Shown here in pieces: positions 1 to 12,670 of a stretch of 64,000 bases of DNA. Below the pieces are notes generated by a model. It had not been told where the DNA came from. It saw nothing but the letters and a program-made list of their open reading frames with translations, and did not search any database. This stretch comes from Parus major. Lineage: Eukaryota > Chordata > Aves > Passeriformes > Paridae. Position 1 is the stretch's first letter. Each line of letters starts with the position of its first letter. The stretch is taken from positions 46,287,010 through 46,351,009 of the forward strand of contig NC_031773.1 of assembly GCF_001522545.3 (NCBI RefSeq). Direction: 5' to 3'. The position numbers and the translations under genes were made by a program.

Positions 1-90
1 GCCGCAGCCCCGCGGGGACCACCCGGGCTCCCCGCATCCAGCGCCCTCTCGGACTGCGACCCGCACGTCTGGAAACAACCGAGAGAAGGA
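1..90. promoter_or_regulatory. Edge of a CpG island (possible promoter / first exon of a gene outside the window)
   Basis: The first ~85 bases are very GC-rich and hold about nine CpG dinucleotides, while the rest of the window is strongly CpG-depleted. Composition drops abruptly to A/T-rich after about base 90. This is the usual profile of the shore of a vertebrate CpG-island promoter or 5' exon. Most of the island would lie left of the window, so strand and gene cannot be told. No start codon or frame is assigned. Confidence 0.6.
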
Positions 91-525
91 ATGCTTAAAA
101 TAAATATATATATTAACAATAACCATAAAATAGTAATAATGAGAAGAAAGGAACAGGCACCCAGCCAGCAGGCAGGCAGCAGAATTGGATCCGAACGAAA
201 AGAAAGCAGTGAGAGCAGAGATAACGCTAATATCCAAATTGGATACTCCACAATTAAGCCCCGTGCTTTAATTGGTATTCTCAGAGTCCCTTGGAAGCTA
301 AGCAACGTGAAATCAGCCTGAACAGAAAGGAACACGTGTCTTCATCCTCATCCTGCCCTGCCCATGGATGCCTGCACCCTTGCTGCTCATGGTGTTGTTC
401 TCAGCCCCACTGCGATCCACTCTGTGGTCACAGATCTGTCCCTGTCCCCTCCTGTGCCATGGGTGGCTCGAGCAGAGTGTGCCCACCTCTGCTCCTCAGC
501 ACTGGAGAACAGCCCTGGGGTAAGT
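91..525 (+). other. CpG-island shore with a strong splice-donor match at 520 (possible non-coding first exon)
   Basis: The sequence becomes moderately GC-rich again from about 330 to 520 and ends in GGG|GTAAGT, with GT at 520-521, which is a near-ideal vertebrate 5' splice site. If transcription runs rightward from the CpG island, this could be the end of a first exon. The short frames here (at most 93 codons) resemble nothing I know, so any such exon would more likely be UTR or lncRNA. A donor this good also occurs by chance in long DNA. Confidence 0.25.
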
Positions 526-3493
526 CTTGCCCCCTACCAGGAAAAGCCGGAGTGGAGTGCGTAACAAAGTAGACCCCTTCCAGGTGGAAGTGTCAAGTGC
601 AGCCTTGGGTTGTGCAGGACGTGCAGCCACTCTAGGGTTTGAAACACCCACCCTGCCAATGTATGAGTGTTGGTAGAAGATTTGGAAGACCTCAGATGGT
701 GCTTGGTGACCCTCTAAAAACAAGAGCACTGAGGAAAGCCCTCCCCATGCTTCCCTGCCAGCTACACTTGTCCTGTAGGAAATCAGACCCCAGGCCAAAC
801 ATCACATGCTCTGCTTTAGTGCTGATGCAGACTGCATTGTCCAGCCTTTCCACGCCTCTCACTGAAAGCACCCTCCAAGGAATACACAGTTGCTTGGACC
901 TTCCTAGCGTGCTCTCTATCCAGGAGCAGTGAGGAAGATGCTGCTCAAAAGATAGGCAAGGAGGGCTGGATCCCACATGCCAAAGAATTGTGTTCCAGTG
1001 AGCAGATGAGCACTCAGTGCTGGACCTTTATTGCAGGTATGTATTTACAGGGCAAAACATGCATATGGCCAAGGTTGCTGAGGGAGGAAAGCCTCGTAAA
1101 AGAACCACAGCAGCTGTGGACTCTCTCTTAACCCCGAGTCAGCCTGTAACCTCTTAACCTCCTGTCTCAGTTTGTACCTCAGAATTGATCCACATGGTCC
1201 AAATAGAGTGTGCTGGTCTGTAGGGAAGGTTATGGACAGCAATGTGACTGTAGCACTGCATGCATTAATGTCAACATGCCATCTGGAGCTTGAAATAATT
1301 TCTGTTTCCATGTGTAGTGTGTGTACAATGATATTTTTCATGTAGCTGCAGTGACCACAAGAAATACCAATCTGTGCTTGAGCTCTTTGACAAAACCAGA
1401 CACCAGTATTTTCATTTTGACAGCCTGGATCTTCTCGAGGGTGCTGGTAAGGGCTGTTCTGTTAGAAAGATTTTCCTAACATTTTTAGGCATGCTTAAAA
1501 AAAATGACTGTGATATTCTTCATTCTAATTTCAGTAAAAATGGAAGACATATTAGCCAAAGCCTAAAGTAATCTGAAATTATCTCAGAACAGTTGGAGGA
1601 AAGAACTGTAGAGTGATACTTACATACAGAAGCTGCTAATAGCTGAAGAGATTAGTCATTTGACTTTGCCATTCCTTTCACTGATAATAGTGATACAGGA
1701 ATAGCAGATATGATTTGGCCAAGGGATGTTTTTTCCTTTCTGTATGGCAAGAAGGGATAAACTATGACTGTGCAAGTCCTCCTGCATTCTTCTGGATGAA
1801 ACAAGCGGACAAGGAGCTTGACAAAAAGAGAGGGAGTGGTTTTCATCCAGCATATTACTTAGAAACACAAAATGGAGGGTTGAGAAGTGTCTCTAGGAAC
1901 AATTTCTGACAAGAGGCTGCAATAATTTTAAGCAAGTCAGCAATATTTAAGGTTATAATTCTCTGTGATCTTAAGATGAAGGAATTCATCAGCTATTTTT
2001 CTTTATAAAACTACACAACTCCACAGTTACATGAAAGCCTTGTTTACTTTTAAGGATGAGACTAGTTGCCTTTCTACTTGATAGATGTCTATGCACATCT
2101 TACATAAACATAATACATATGTATATTTATAATTTTTTCTTAAATAAATCATAAGGGCTAAATTCCCTACACTGATTAGGGGCATGAGTGTCCAATTCAA
2201 CACTTTTTTCCAGACAAAATGGGTGCATTCCCCTTGACCAAAGAAAGCAGGCTCAATTACAAGTTTGAAATTAGGCACATAAAAATTCCAGTTGCTTCAG
2301 AATTATCTTCTCAAGATTTTGTACAGCAATCTAACTCCCAATTTGTATTTTTTTTTTATATTAAGATGTAATAGTTATTGTAAATAATGTGTGTAGAGGT
2401 TGGCTCTAAATAAAAAATGTGGCAAAATCTGCAGCAGCACAGTACTGTGGCAGGGTTTACTCTCACTAGCTGGGGTAGGCTTTTATTTTTTCTCCAATCA
2501 ACTAAGATGAATGAACTGCATAAAATGAAACAAATAGCATCTCTGATATGAAACGGTTTCTCAAACATCTCTTCAATTCAAAAACACTTAAATGTTATTT
2601 GTAAGACAAATTGAGGGATTTATCTTAAACAGGTCATGTTTACTATAAATTAAGGGCTATATTATTTTTGTCCTGCCTGAGATAAAATAATGAAAATGGA
2701 AGTTCTTATATCAAAAGCAACCAGGGCTGGATGTGGCAGTGGTGATGATGTTGGGGAGGATGCAATCCAGCAGAGCCATTCTGTCACAACAGAGAAGCCT
2801 CTGCCAGCACTGACAGGGACCAAAGGCCCTGCAGTAGTTTTGACCCTTAGTAAATGTCCCACTGACTTCATAAAATCAGAACCTATTTCCAGGGCTCTAG
2901 ATAAATGGGGTGTCTGCAGCTAAAGGAAAAGACTGCCACTTCATAGGTCCTCCATTCAAACACAGACACACTTGAATTAGTAGAAGAAAAGGCATGTCTG
3001 TGGAAAACAGTTTCTTATAATCAATGAAATGGATCAATTGTTCTGGATAATTCACACCATAAAAACGTTTTGATAGTAGCGTTCCTTTGCGTGTTTGCAC
3101 ATGGGCTGCAGAGCATGGTAACCAAGACTCCAGCTGCTTTTATACAGTGCTCTGTGCCCTGCTCTACTCAGCCAGCCTGATTATAAAGTGGTTGAATACA
3201 TACATCTACACCCATGTCCTGGTGTTCAGATACCAGGCCTGTGTCAGTTTTGGAAGAACACCATAACATTGGCCACACAGGTCCACAAACAAGGATACCA
3301 TGTCATGATGTGTAATGAACAGCATGGAAGAAATTTCATCAGCTAATTAAAGGGAAAGCAAACGGAGAAACAAGCATGCAAACCTGACAGTGGCACAACC
3401 ACCTGGCTGAAGGACTCAGCTAAATTTTGGCATGAAACCTGTCTTCCTTTCTTTTGCACATGGTTCAGGATCAAGAGATGCTAGAGCCAGAAG

Positions 3494-3505
3494 CCACCAG
3501 GTGGT
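3494..3505 (+). promoter_or_regulatory. CTCF-like core motif
   Basis: CCACCAGGTGGT matches the CTCF core CCASYAGRKGGC at 11 of 12 positions. It is also nearly palindromic and contains the E-box CAGGTG bound by SNAI/ZEB factors. This is a single-motif match; occupancy cannot be judged from sequence. Confidence 0.25.
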
Positions 3506-5185
3506 GAGATCTCATCAGTCTTTTGCAAGGACACCTGGGCACAAGGAGAATGATCACTTTGTTCGCTACTCGCAGGACACTCATCCTGCCAGCAGCCCAG
3601 CAGACGGGATTTGTGAACACTGTTGCGGTTGCTTTGAAGTGTTACACATGTTGTCTCAGCTGTCATACCGGGACATTTAGCTGAGCTCTCATCATTTTAT
3701 ATTGCAATAATTGCAGCATCCCCTACTGTCTCTGCCATGGTCAGCCTGCCCCCAGAAATCCTAACAACTAGCAGACTGGTTTTTTGTCATGCAGAATCAA
3801 AAACAATGTGAAGTAGACTAAAGGAGAAATAGCTTTCTCTGTGTCTTTATAGACTTGTCTTATTCTTTTGAGTATGGAATGTCAGGCTCACTGAAATTGG
3901 TTTTCCTGGATGGTCATTTATGTATGAAATACAGGCACATTAAACTAAGAAACTGTGGAGTTTGTTCTTTCAAATGGAAATGTGTTCTTTTTGAACTGCA
4001 GAAGTACAGACAGGATTTGAAACTGACACTGTCACTTTTCTAAGATGATATATAGCTCTTCTACCTATAGCACACCCGGAGTGAAGAACCTATCTGTCAA
4101 AAAGCACCACATCTATCTAATAATAAATAGTAATTATCATCAAATGCTGTACTGTATTTCATCAAAGCACGGCACAAACATTGGCCATAGACGCCATCCC
4201 TTTTACCCTGCCATTCAGAAGCAGAAAGGAAAGGCTGAAGCACTCACTGCCTTGCATCACTCTGAGGAAGATGTCTTTCTTCTCCACCTCTGGGGTGCAA
4301 AGATCATTCCAGTGGCTGGAGATTTTGTCCCATCTCACTGCACTTAACAAGATACAGTTTCCTGACACACTTGACTGAATGGGAAACTACAACCCTCCCG
4401 GCAGTCATCTCCATCCTGTTCCAACCCTAACAGGACAAACAGATTATCTGGGTTGTTTTTTTTTTCTAAAATCAACTTTCTGGTTGATGAAAATCTTATT
4501 GGTTCTCTCCAGATTCAAGAGATGACTCTCTTCACTGGAAGAGCTGCAAAATGGATTAGGCAGATTGCCTTCATGGTTTAAAGGAAACTGAAAAACCGCT
4601 TTCAGTAAAAGATAAAATGTGGCTTTTGCCAGCTTATCATGATGAAAAGCTAAAGAAGAGTTTCTTCAGGAAAGTACCTGCATTCACCTATTCTCCATAT
4701 AGGGCATACAGCAGCCAGAAAAATCACCCTTATGTCTGAAAGCTGTCTTTAATGTTCTAGCAGACGATCCATCAGAGCATTCAAAACTAAATTAAAATCC
4801 CAAGGAGGAATAGGGGGATTTAATTCTAGGATTAAGCTTTGAAGTTGCTCCCAGGAAATAAATTATTATTGGATGAGAACCAACACACCAATTATCTAGT
4901 TTACTGCTCATGCTACTGAGAGCTGCTGCAAACACCCTCAGGGATCCGCTTTACCTAGATGGTCTCATCTTTAACACAATATCCATATAAAGGCAAAAGC
5001 TCAACTAGTCACATGCCAAGAAACTTCCCAGCCCCCACTATTAAAAGGGAAACAGTCTACTACAACTATACAGGGCAAAAAGTTTCAGTCACTTAAGTTC
5101 CCTGGCTTTCACCTTTTAACTTGCTTTGTTGTAGATAATAGAATAGTTAATAACATGCCACTTCTTTGCTCTGTGTGTTACAGCT

Positions 5186-5198
5186 GGGTCAAAGTTCT
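5186..5198 (+). promoter_or_regulatory. DR1 nuclear-receptor half-site pair (HNF4-like)
   Basis: GGGTCAAAGTTCT resembles a DR1 element (two AGGTCA-like half sites, one-base spacer) of the HNF4/RXR type. A GTTAATAAC motif resembling half an HNF1 site lies about 40 bases upstream. The pairing is suggestive, but single motifs like these are frequent by chance. Confidence 0.2.
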
Positions 5199-8100
5199 AC
5201 AGTATTGGTGCTATCATAAATAAGCACATTTATTTTTCTTACACAGAAGGCCTACATGCTACTGAGGTGGCTGGTAAGCCCTACTCAATTTCAATGGCTT
5301 CTAGACAAAACAATGGGACATTTGTAGATTTTTCCTTGCTATTCCACAGATTTCTTAATGCTACCCAGAATACCTCAACTTCACTTATGGAGCTTCAAAT
5401 CCTTAATGCTTGTTCAATGGGACTTTGCTAAAACATGAACCACCTCCTATGAAAAGAATAAGTTAAATACCTCTAAGACTGATAAAAGTGTCTGGAGCAA
5501 AAAAGAGTACAGAGAGACTTCACAGCTGATATTTCACTCAAACTAAATGCTACCAGTTAATCAGTGCTATTATAAACTCACTTGGAACATTAAGTTACTG
5601 CGGGTAAAAAAAAAAAAATCCTTCGCTCTTAAAAATACACATGTCGCCACTGAGGCCAAATCTAACAGCAGCAGTGTACACAAATATTTGGTTTTCTCCT
5701 AAACAATGTATTTTTTGTTTAAACACCTTATGACATAAAAATACTGTCACCAAAGCCTCACTACTATTTTCTTCCCAAACACATGATTCCTATCTTTTCT
5801 CCATGGATTCCTTCCAGTCCTTAGCACAGGGAAACAATGTACGTAAAGCAAAGACAAAATCCCACCCACATCCTATGCCCTCCGACACCTGCAAGTTCTG
5901 TCAGAACTTTTGACACCATTTATTACACACAAGTACATATGCAAGGGTATACCCAGCAAAGGGATTTACTTTAATGTCCATGTGGCAAAGAGGAGGCACT
6001 GGTTAGTGTCACCAGCTGGGCTCCCTGTCGGCACAGTTCTGAAAATCCCTTAGTTCATAACATCCTAACAGCCACTGCTTTTGTTGGGAAAAGTTCAGGG
6101 TTGATAACAGCACCAAGCCTCTCTCTGTTCACCTCATTACTCCTTCAGGTGAAGCAGATGGTATTACAAATAACTCACCAAGAGAGTGCAGGGGAAGAAA
6201 TGGTAGAGAAGGAAAATAATATTCATACTGACAAGGATTCTGAAAAAGGAGCAGCGAGACGTTAGAAAAATGGATCACTTCTCTAACAGAAATATGGGCC
6301 TGAAAGCCTTCCTTGAAACAGAAGTACGAATTATTTCACCCAGCAAGCCAAGAGCCTGTGAGCTGGAAATGTTCTTACTGGGTTTGAGTTAGGTGCTCAC
6401 TACAGCATTTATTGTACATTTGCATTGACCATCTAATTGAAGACAAATGTTTTCTTTAGACACATTTTAAAGTGAAAAATTATCTCTGTTAGCATGCAGC
6501 TGTGGTCCCCAAGATAGCTCTTTGCCCAGGGGCAAACAGAGAAGAGATGGAGCTTAGAAGTAGCTCTGAAAATCACTGTCCATGGTCAGTTGAGAGCCAG
6601 CAGCATCAGGGTCACCTGCTCTTCTGCCCATTAATTTAGTAGTCTCATTAATTCAAAATGGAAAAGCATGTGATAAGCCTGAATATTCACAGTCCTGGGA
6701 GAGAATATCTACCTACAGCAGCTGAGGTTATCCTGCTGCTCCATCACCACCACACCTTCCTGAAAAAAATGAGACCTACCCTTGGCAAATTACTTTATGC
6801 AAATGGAGATAGATTTCTTTTGCTTGAGCTGTTTCCAAGTGAGCCAGCTGACTCAATAACTCAGCCCTCTGGCTGGAAGAAACATTAAGATTTCTGTCAG
6901 ATTACTCTATATTCTAAAGAAAACTGCCACCTTCTTTTCTCCTTTACTTAGATATCCAAGAAGAGGCAATAAGCAAAACACCTCTAGTACACTTCAGCTG
7001 CATCTTTTAATCTACCATCAAATTGAAATGGAGGCATTTGTCTCAGCAGCTTTGAAGCCCAGCAGCCCATTTTTGCTCTCATGTTAGGTCTGACCCAAAC
7101 TCAAACCTCAGCATTTTAATGGCATGCACTACCCACAAAATGTCTCATGCACTCTTTTTTTGTTTGTTTGTTTTTTCCATATGTCAGCTGTAAACCTGAC
7201 CCCAAGACCAGGCCTTACTCAAATATAAGTTCTCTTTCACCTTCATGGTGATTACGAACTCAGAGCCAGGGCTATCTTCAGCTGAACAGCCTCCATCCTC
7301 CAGCAAGTCTGTAAGTATGTCCTCTCCCTGCCATCTTACTTCCAGGATTCAAATGTTGATTGTATTTCTATGCCCTGGCAGTGGGAAAATGTAAAATATA
7401 AACCCTTCCTGTGCATGGGGTAGGCCTTTTCCTCACTCCTTATTAAGCACCAAATTCAGAAAAGCACACAACGTTCTGTCCCTCTTCCCTCAACATCTTG
7501 AGAATATGTCCACCTAGAGCTTTGGCCACACTCTGGCAACTTTCCCAGCCCAAGGACAGAGGCTGGGCATTACAGCAAGGCAACATTTATTGGAAGGACA
7601 GCTTAAAGCAGCTCACAGTGAAAATCTTGGCTTCCTCTGGCCCTTGTAGTTAGGTTTGCCTGAGTGGAGGGAAATCTGTGACTGTCTTCTGTGGGTTTAC
7701 AAGGCCATTTGTCATTTGTTGTGCTCTTTAAGTGCAAGTACATAAAACTCCTGTGGAGTTATGGCTTGTTCCCCTGGCAAAAGAGCAGCTGGACATCTCT
7801 GCTCCAGCCCCTACGTCAGTCAGGAATCAGAGCCCTGGGCTTGATGTGCTACCAGGCTTTCTCACACTGACAACGAGGGGGCCTGCAGGCTATTGTGCCC
7901 TTGTTGGTCATGTTCTTATCCTAGGCCAAGGACAGCCATGTGTTTTCATGCTGCCTGACAGAATTGTACATTTTTTGTCATAAACTGACTGGTGTCTCTT
8001 CCATGACTCAACTTTCTTAGGCCCCCATCCTTTGCCTAACAGCTATGTTGTTGTAGCACAGCCTCTGCAGAGAACACTGTGTCAGTGACACAGACAACAA

Positions 8101-8313
8101 AGGAACAGTCTACAACCTAATGAAGTAAAAGCACAGGGAAGAGGGGTATCACTAATGCCACTTTTCCCAGATATTTTTGTCTTCAGAAGCATTAGAGAAG
8201 GTCTGTGTCTCAGTTATATTTTTCCTTGTGGCAGCTCAGGGGATGCAGAGAGAAGAGAGATGCTGGGAGAGGGTAATGAAGAGATCAATATTTGGCAAAA
8301 CTATGACTTTATA

Positions 8314-8543
8314 TCAGGGGTCGTTTAGGTGTCATATTAGGAAAAGATTTTTCACTCAGAGGGTGTTTGGGCACTAGAACAGGTTCCCCATGGGAGTGGT
8401 CACAGCACCAAAGCTGACAGAGTTCAAGAAGGGTATGGACAAAATTCTCAAGCAGATGGTATGACTCTTGCTGGGTCCTGTGCAGGACCAACAGTTGGAC
8501 TTGATGGTCCCTTCCAGCTCTGCTTGTTCTGTGGTTTTATGAC
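8314..8543 (+). mobile_element. CR1 LINE, 5'-truncated 3'-end fragment
   Basis: The sequence follows the avian CR1 3' end in order. It has a 'gtttaggt..tattaggaaaag' block, 'ttttcactcagagggtg', 'gggcactagaacaggttcccc', 'gtggtcacagcaccaa', 'acagagttcaagaagg', and finally 'ttggacttgatggtccctt' close to the usual CR1 terminus. CR1 is the main non-LTR retrotransposon of birds; most copies are short 3' pieces made by incomplete reverse transcription. This one is about 230 bases, diverged and non-coding. The 5' boundary is approximate. Confidence 0.9.
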
Positions 8544-10963
8544 TGGCCAATTGTAACTGTGAATTACATTCACTTCCTTTCTGCCATGGACATTTATATT
8601 ACCCAAAGAGACATTTACCTACCAGGAGTCACCCAATACTGGTGGTGGAGTTGGGCTGAGCAAAGGTAAGTTTTACTTCAGCAAATCCAGTGTTCATGAA
8701 ATGGCTCCTTGTTGCCCTCACTCTCTTAGGTGTCCAGAGCAGGCTACACAAATGTCAGGAAACCCTAGGATGCTGTTACAGGTGACTGACTGAACATGCA
8801 TATTATGACAAGTCAACAGGACCTGAAGGCCTAGTGCAACATCCATGAAGGCCAGAAATAGCCAGAAAGAAATGCAAGAATTAGGAAAGGCTGCATCATT
8901 TAGAATGCAGGTTGGTGGCTATGTGCTAGAAAAGTTACCCTCCACAGGCAGAAAAAAGCCTGACCTGGTATGACGACAAGCAGGACTTCTTGCTGTGTAG
9001 GCATCCAACATATGCCCAACTCTGCCTGCATTAATGCCTTCTCTTGATGAAGAAGGTCAAACATCCTATTTAGCCATCCATTAGTCCCTGTGTTAAAACG
9101 ACACAGGACTCCTTTTTCTGCATTTGGTGAGCTATCACCTCAGGCTCACAATCTGTAGAGCCGTGGGCCCAGCAACTGGAGAATGTATTTGACTAGTACT
9201 GTTAGTACTCCTTTTGGGACATTACAAGATGTGTGGTGACATGGGACATATCAAGATGGGATAAAAAGTGAGCACCACAACAGCGCATACCCCTCCTGTG
9301 AGAGCCTCAGTGATGAGCTGAGGCTGCTACCCATCGACAGAAGCTGACAGCCATTCCCCTGCACCCTTGGCCTTAAAGGCTCTATGCTGACAGTCTTGGA
9401 TGTGTGAAAATTCATGGCACAGCAACTTAGAAGACCTTCACACGTATGCATGCACTCATAACTGCAGCTGCTGGCATCACCAGATGCAGAGATCATGAAC
9501 CTGTGGAGTGTTGGTCTGTGTCTCCCAGAACTGATGGTCTACAGCACAGAGATCGGAATCAGGGTCAGTCACTTGCAGCTGGAGAAAAAAAAAAAATCTA
9601 TAAATAGTGCCTCAAGGGGGGCAGAATTGTTTTTTGTCTCTGCCCAGATATACTGGGTCCCAGAGTTGAGAACAGAGAGGATTCTGGAGAAGGCCTTAGT
9701 CCCAGACCAAGTCCCCACCAGAAGAAAAGCCAGCAGCCCACATCACAGGATCCCTGACAAAACACACGCAATAGGATAAGATGATTTGGGCTGGGTGCAG
9801 GCATCCAGGTAACGTAAAGTTAACAGTTGAGTTCAACCTATTCTATGTTTCTCAGGCTATTCCCACTGTCTCCCTCAGATTTTATCCCCCAAAAATGCAA
9901 ACTGAGAATTTTTCCTTTCTGAGCCTGCTAAAAAAAGACTAGGGGACCAAACAGCTGCAGAGAAGTCTGACTTCAACTGTCATTATTCCAAACATGTAAA
10001 TCTTCCCAAAAGAAGTGAGGAGGACTGTGCAAGTGGCTGCAGGAATTCCCATCTGAAATGGCCATACTTGGTAGAGGGCACTAGATCCAAGCAGAAGATT
10101 CTGGTCACCTGATGCTGGAGGCAGGATAGTATTGTGTAGATCTCCACCACACGGGATACCACTGTTTCAAAACCCAGTCATCTGAAAGGACAGCTTACCT
10201 GAGAGGCTCTGGTGCACCTGAACACAGTGCTGACGTGGAGCAGAGTTAGGTATCTCTTGACTGGTAAGGCAGTGGCCAAGGAAACTGGTTATGATCATCT
10301 GCTTCTACAGTAATCCAGGAAACAAGTCCTTAGGCACACTAGCTGTAAATAAACCAGCTCACAAAAAAATAAACCCAGTCGTATGGTTTCTTTGCTTAAT
10401 GGAAACAGCATGATGAGATCACTGATAATGGCTAACTTCCTGGGACAAAGAAGAACAATACTAGGCTGATGACAGCCCCATCCTCCCAAACTGTCACCAG
10501 GATCTGCATTATTCTTCTCTACCAGTAGCTCTACTGCATAGAACTGAAATAACTGATCACACAATCTCAGGTTGTAATGATAGGTCCCAAGCTGTACAAT
10601 AGCAAGAATCTTGCATATGTACAGATGATAAATGTCCCCTGGAGTTACTGCTCAAAAGACCATTTTCAGAGTTTTCATCAGAAAGGACTGTCTCTTCAAA
10701 AATCTGCTCTTTCTTCCTAAGTCTGACAGAGTTCTGCTTGGTGACTCTGGGTGCTGCAATAAAAGAAGTATAATCTCCTTCGAGGGGTGAATAGGAACAA
10801 CTGGTTTTAACTACATATCTGACTGCCATCTGTGACATTTTTGTTTTCAAGTTTCTCTTGATGGCTGCAAAGGATGGGAACTGCAGAGGTGCTGTATTGG
10901 CCTGAAATCTGTGGGTGTCTTACAGCACAAAGTAACAGCAGCTGGTCCTCATCACAGGACGGT
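8544..10963. other. Unique non-coding stretch between two CR1 fragments
   Basis: About 2.4 kb without a recognisable gene. Frames of 81 to 97 codons occur at 9251-9804 and 10295-10850 but resemble nothing known. On the minus strand, a good splice-acceptor match (pyrimidine tract plus TTGCAG) ends at 10754 and is followed by an open frame toward 10560. This is noted as a weak exon candidate only. Confidence 0.5.
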
Positions 10964-11158
10964 CAAAAGATCACAGGATAATTCAGGCTGAAAGGGGCCT
11001 TGGGAAGCTCTAGTCCAATATCCTGCTCTAAACAGGGTCAGTTGCAAGACCAGAACAGGTTGCTTAGGTCTTTAACCAGATGAGTCTTGAAAATATCCAG
11101 GGATGAAGACTGTGCAGCTTCTCTGGGCAGTCTGTCCCACTGCCTTCCTGTCCTCAGT
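10964..11158 (-). mobile_element. CR1 LINE 3'-end fragment, antisense
   Basis: Read on the minus strand this is the CR1 3' region. On the plus strand one sees the reverse pattern 'tcacaggataattcaggctg', 'gggccttgggaag', 'tagtccaatatcctgctc', 'ggtcagttgcaagaccagaa', 'aatatccagggatgaagact', 'ctctgggcagtctgtccc', which is typical of antisense avian CR1. It is truncated (about 195 bases) and diverged. It is a different subfamily from the copy at 8.3 kb and carries no coding capacity. Confidence 0.88.
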
Positions 11159-12670
11159 CAATTCCTGCAGAAGCACGGAAGTATGCTCCACAGGGTCTTT
11201 GAGCCCAGGATTCTGAGAAAGACCATGTTGGCTGGACAGACAGCCCCCTTGTTTACCAGCACACCTTCACAAGGGCATGAGGAGGCCTGCTCCAGAATCC
11301 CCACACACTCACATTCCATGCATCTTTTCAAAACCCTGATCAGTACCAAGACAGGGTGCCCATCCTCCTCATCACCTGCTCTGCCCACATCCCTGTACAG
11401 CATCAAGATGGTCACCAGCTCCCTATCTCTACCGTGGTTATTGTACCCACCCTTGTCCCCCAATTCCCCCTTCTCCTTCCAGTGAGTATTCACCAGTGTC
11501 CCCTCCTTGGATATTGCATCTGAATGGTGACAACAGGGTTGCCAAGCAACATGAATCCTCCAAGCAACCAACCATGGCAGATCGCAGCAACCCGTTGCAA
11601 ACCCATTCCAAAGCTTATGGGCCTGACACCATTTTGTCTCTTAGCATCTCCTCCATCTAGACACAGCTCAGTTCCACTCAGATCCATCTTCTTCTCTTCC
11701 CTCATAAACCAAGAGCACCACCCCAGGCACTCCTGCCATTTCCAACTTGAATTACAAATCTGTGCAACATAAAGGTCAGTTGCCTCTCATCAGACCAAGA
11801 CAAATGATTCAAGTGCCCACTACCTGCCTTAAGTCCTCCTTCTGCTCCACAGGACTGTTGCAACACAAAGTATTTCCTCCAGCCTCACCCCAATCTTTCA
11901 AACGAAGCAAAATGTTTTTATCTGCCTTTGAAAATGCACCTTGTCCTTGCAAACCTTCAGCATATGCAATGACATGATCATCCTGGGGAGGATGGTGGTT
12001 CCACCAGCCACCAGAGCCACAGGGCAGGCAGACCCTAGTGGCTGTTTTTGGAGCAAACTCCTCAGGGGCTGTAAACCACAACGGCAGGAGACAAACACAC
12101 AACAGCAAGATCCACAAGTGACTATTTGCTGCTCTTTTTTCTGTCTCTTCTGCTTTTCTTCAGGCGCCAGTCACAGCACCTCCTGGGACGAGCACTAGTG
12201 GCTCCCAAACACCAAATCCCACGTCTCACATAACTTCCTGTACAAGGGAGATGGAGGCAGAAGATAATTTCTGTGCTTCACTCTCCTGGCGTTTTTAAGC
12301 AGATACTGTGAGCAAACAAGAGGCAGTAAACTCTTGGAAGGCACTCAGGGCACACAGGAGAAACTGAAGGCCTTGTTGCCTGCAATCAGCTGAGTTTAGA
12401 GGGGGTGGAGATTTCAGGATGAGCCAACTGCTGTCTTCACTCAGCAGAACTGACACCATCAGCCTGGGATGCATGGCTGTATGAGGGCAGCCCCAGTAGG
12501 TAAAGGTTACAGTTTTTACCAGGTGTATCACCATTAGGGGCTGGGATCACCTCCACAGTTTGCTCCAAGAGACAGAAGACTTAGTGGCCACTTCTTTCCA
12601 ATGCATGTTGCCTTTTGTCCTGAGAGACTTGGAGAAGGATGCTGGTTTCCAAATTGATTGTTAGGTTTGA
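11159..12670. other. C/A-rich unique non-coding stretch
   Basis: About 1.5 kb with more C on the plus strand than its surroundings. Frames of up to 137 codons appear on both strands here (e.g. 11087-11485 plus, 11158-11571 minus). They overlap each other, resemble no family, and are what biased composition gives by chance. An RFX X-box-like inverted repeat lies at 11538-11550. Confidence 0.5.
11538..11550. promoter_or_regulatory. X-box-like inverted repeat (RFX-type)
   Basis: GTTGCCAAGCAAC is an inverted repeat of GTTGCC/AGCAAC with a one-base spacer, close to the X-box bound by RFX factors (GTTRCC..GGYAAC). No nearby transcript start can be recognised, so any role is speculative. Confidence 0.25.

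Larger units (their letters stand above)
526..8313. other. Unique non-coding stretch, no gene seen
   Basis: About 7.8 kb in which I recognise no protein, RNA gene or clear repeat. Open frames are all about 100 codons or shorter and have no family resemblance. Points of note are a CTCF-like core at 3494-3505, an HNF4/DR1-like site at 5186-5198, and an A/T-rich block at 6360-6500 with TAATTG and TTTGCAT-type motifs that might be conserved. Very old repeats may be hidden here. Confidence 0.6.

Noticed and set aside
11087..11571. Overlapping frames of 132 (plus) and 137 (minus) codons
   Set aside because: They overlap each other on opposite strands in C-rich sequence and partly cover a CR1 fragment; neither resembles a protein.
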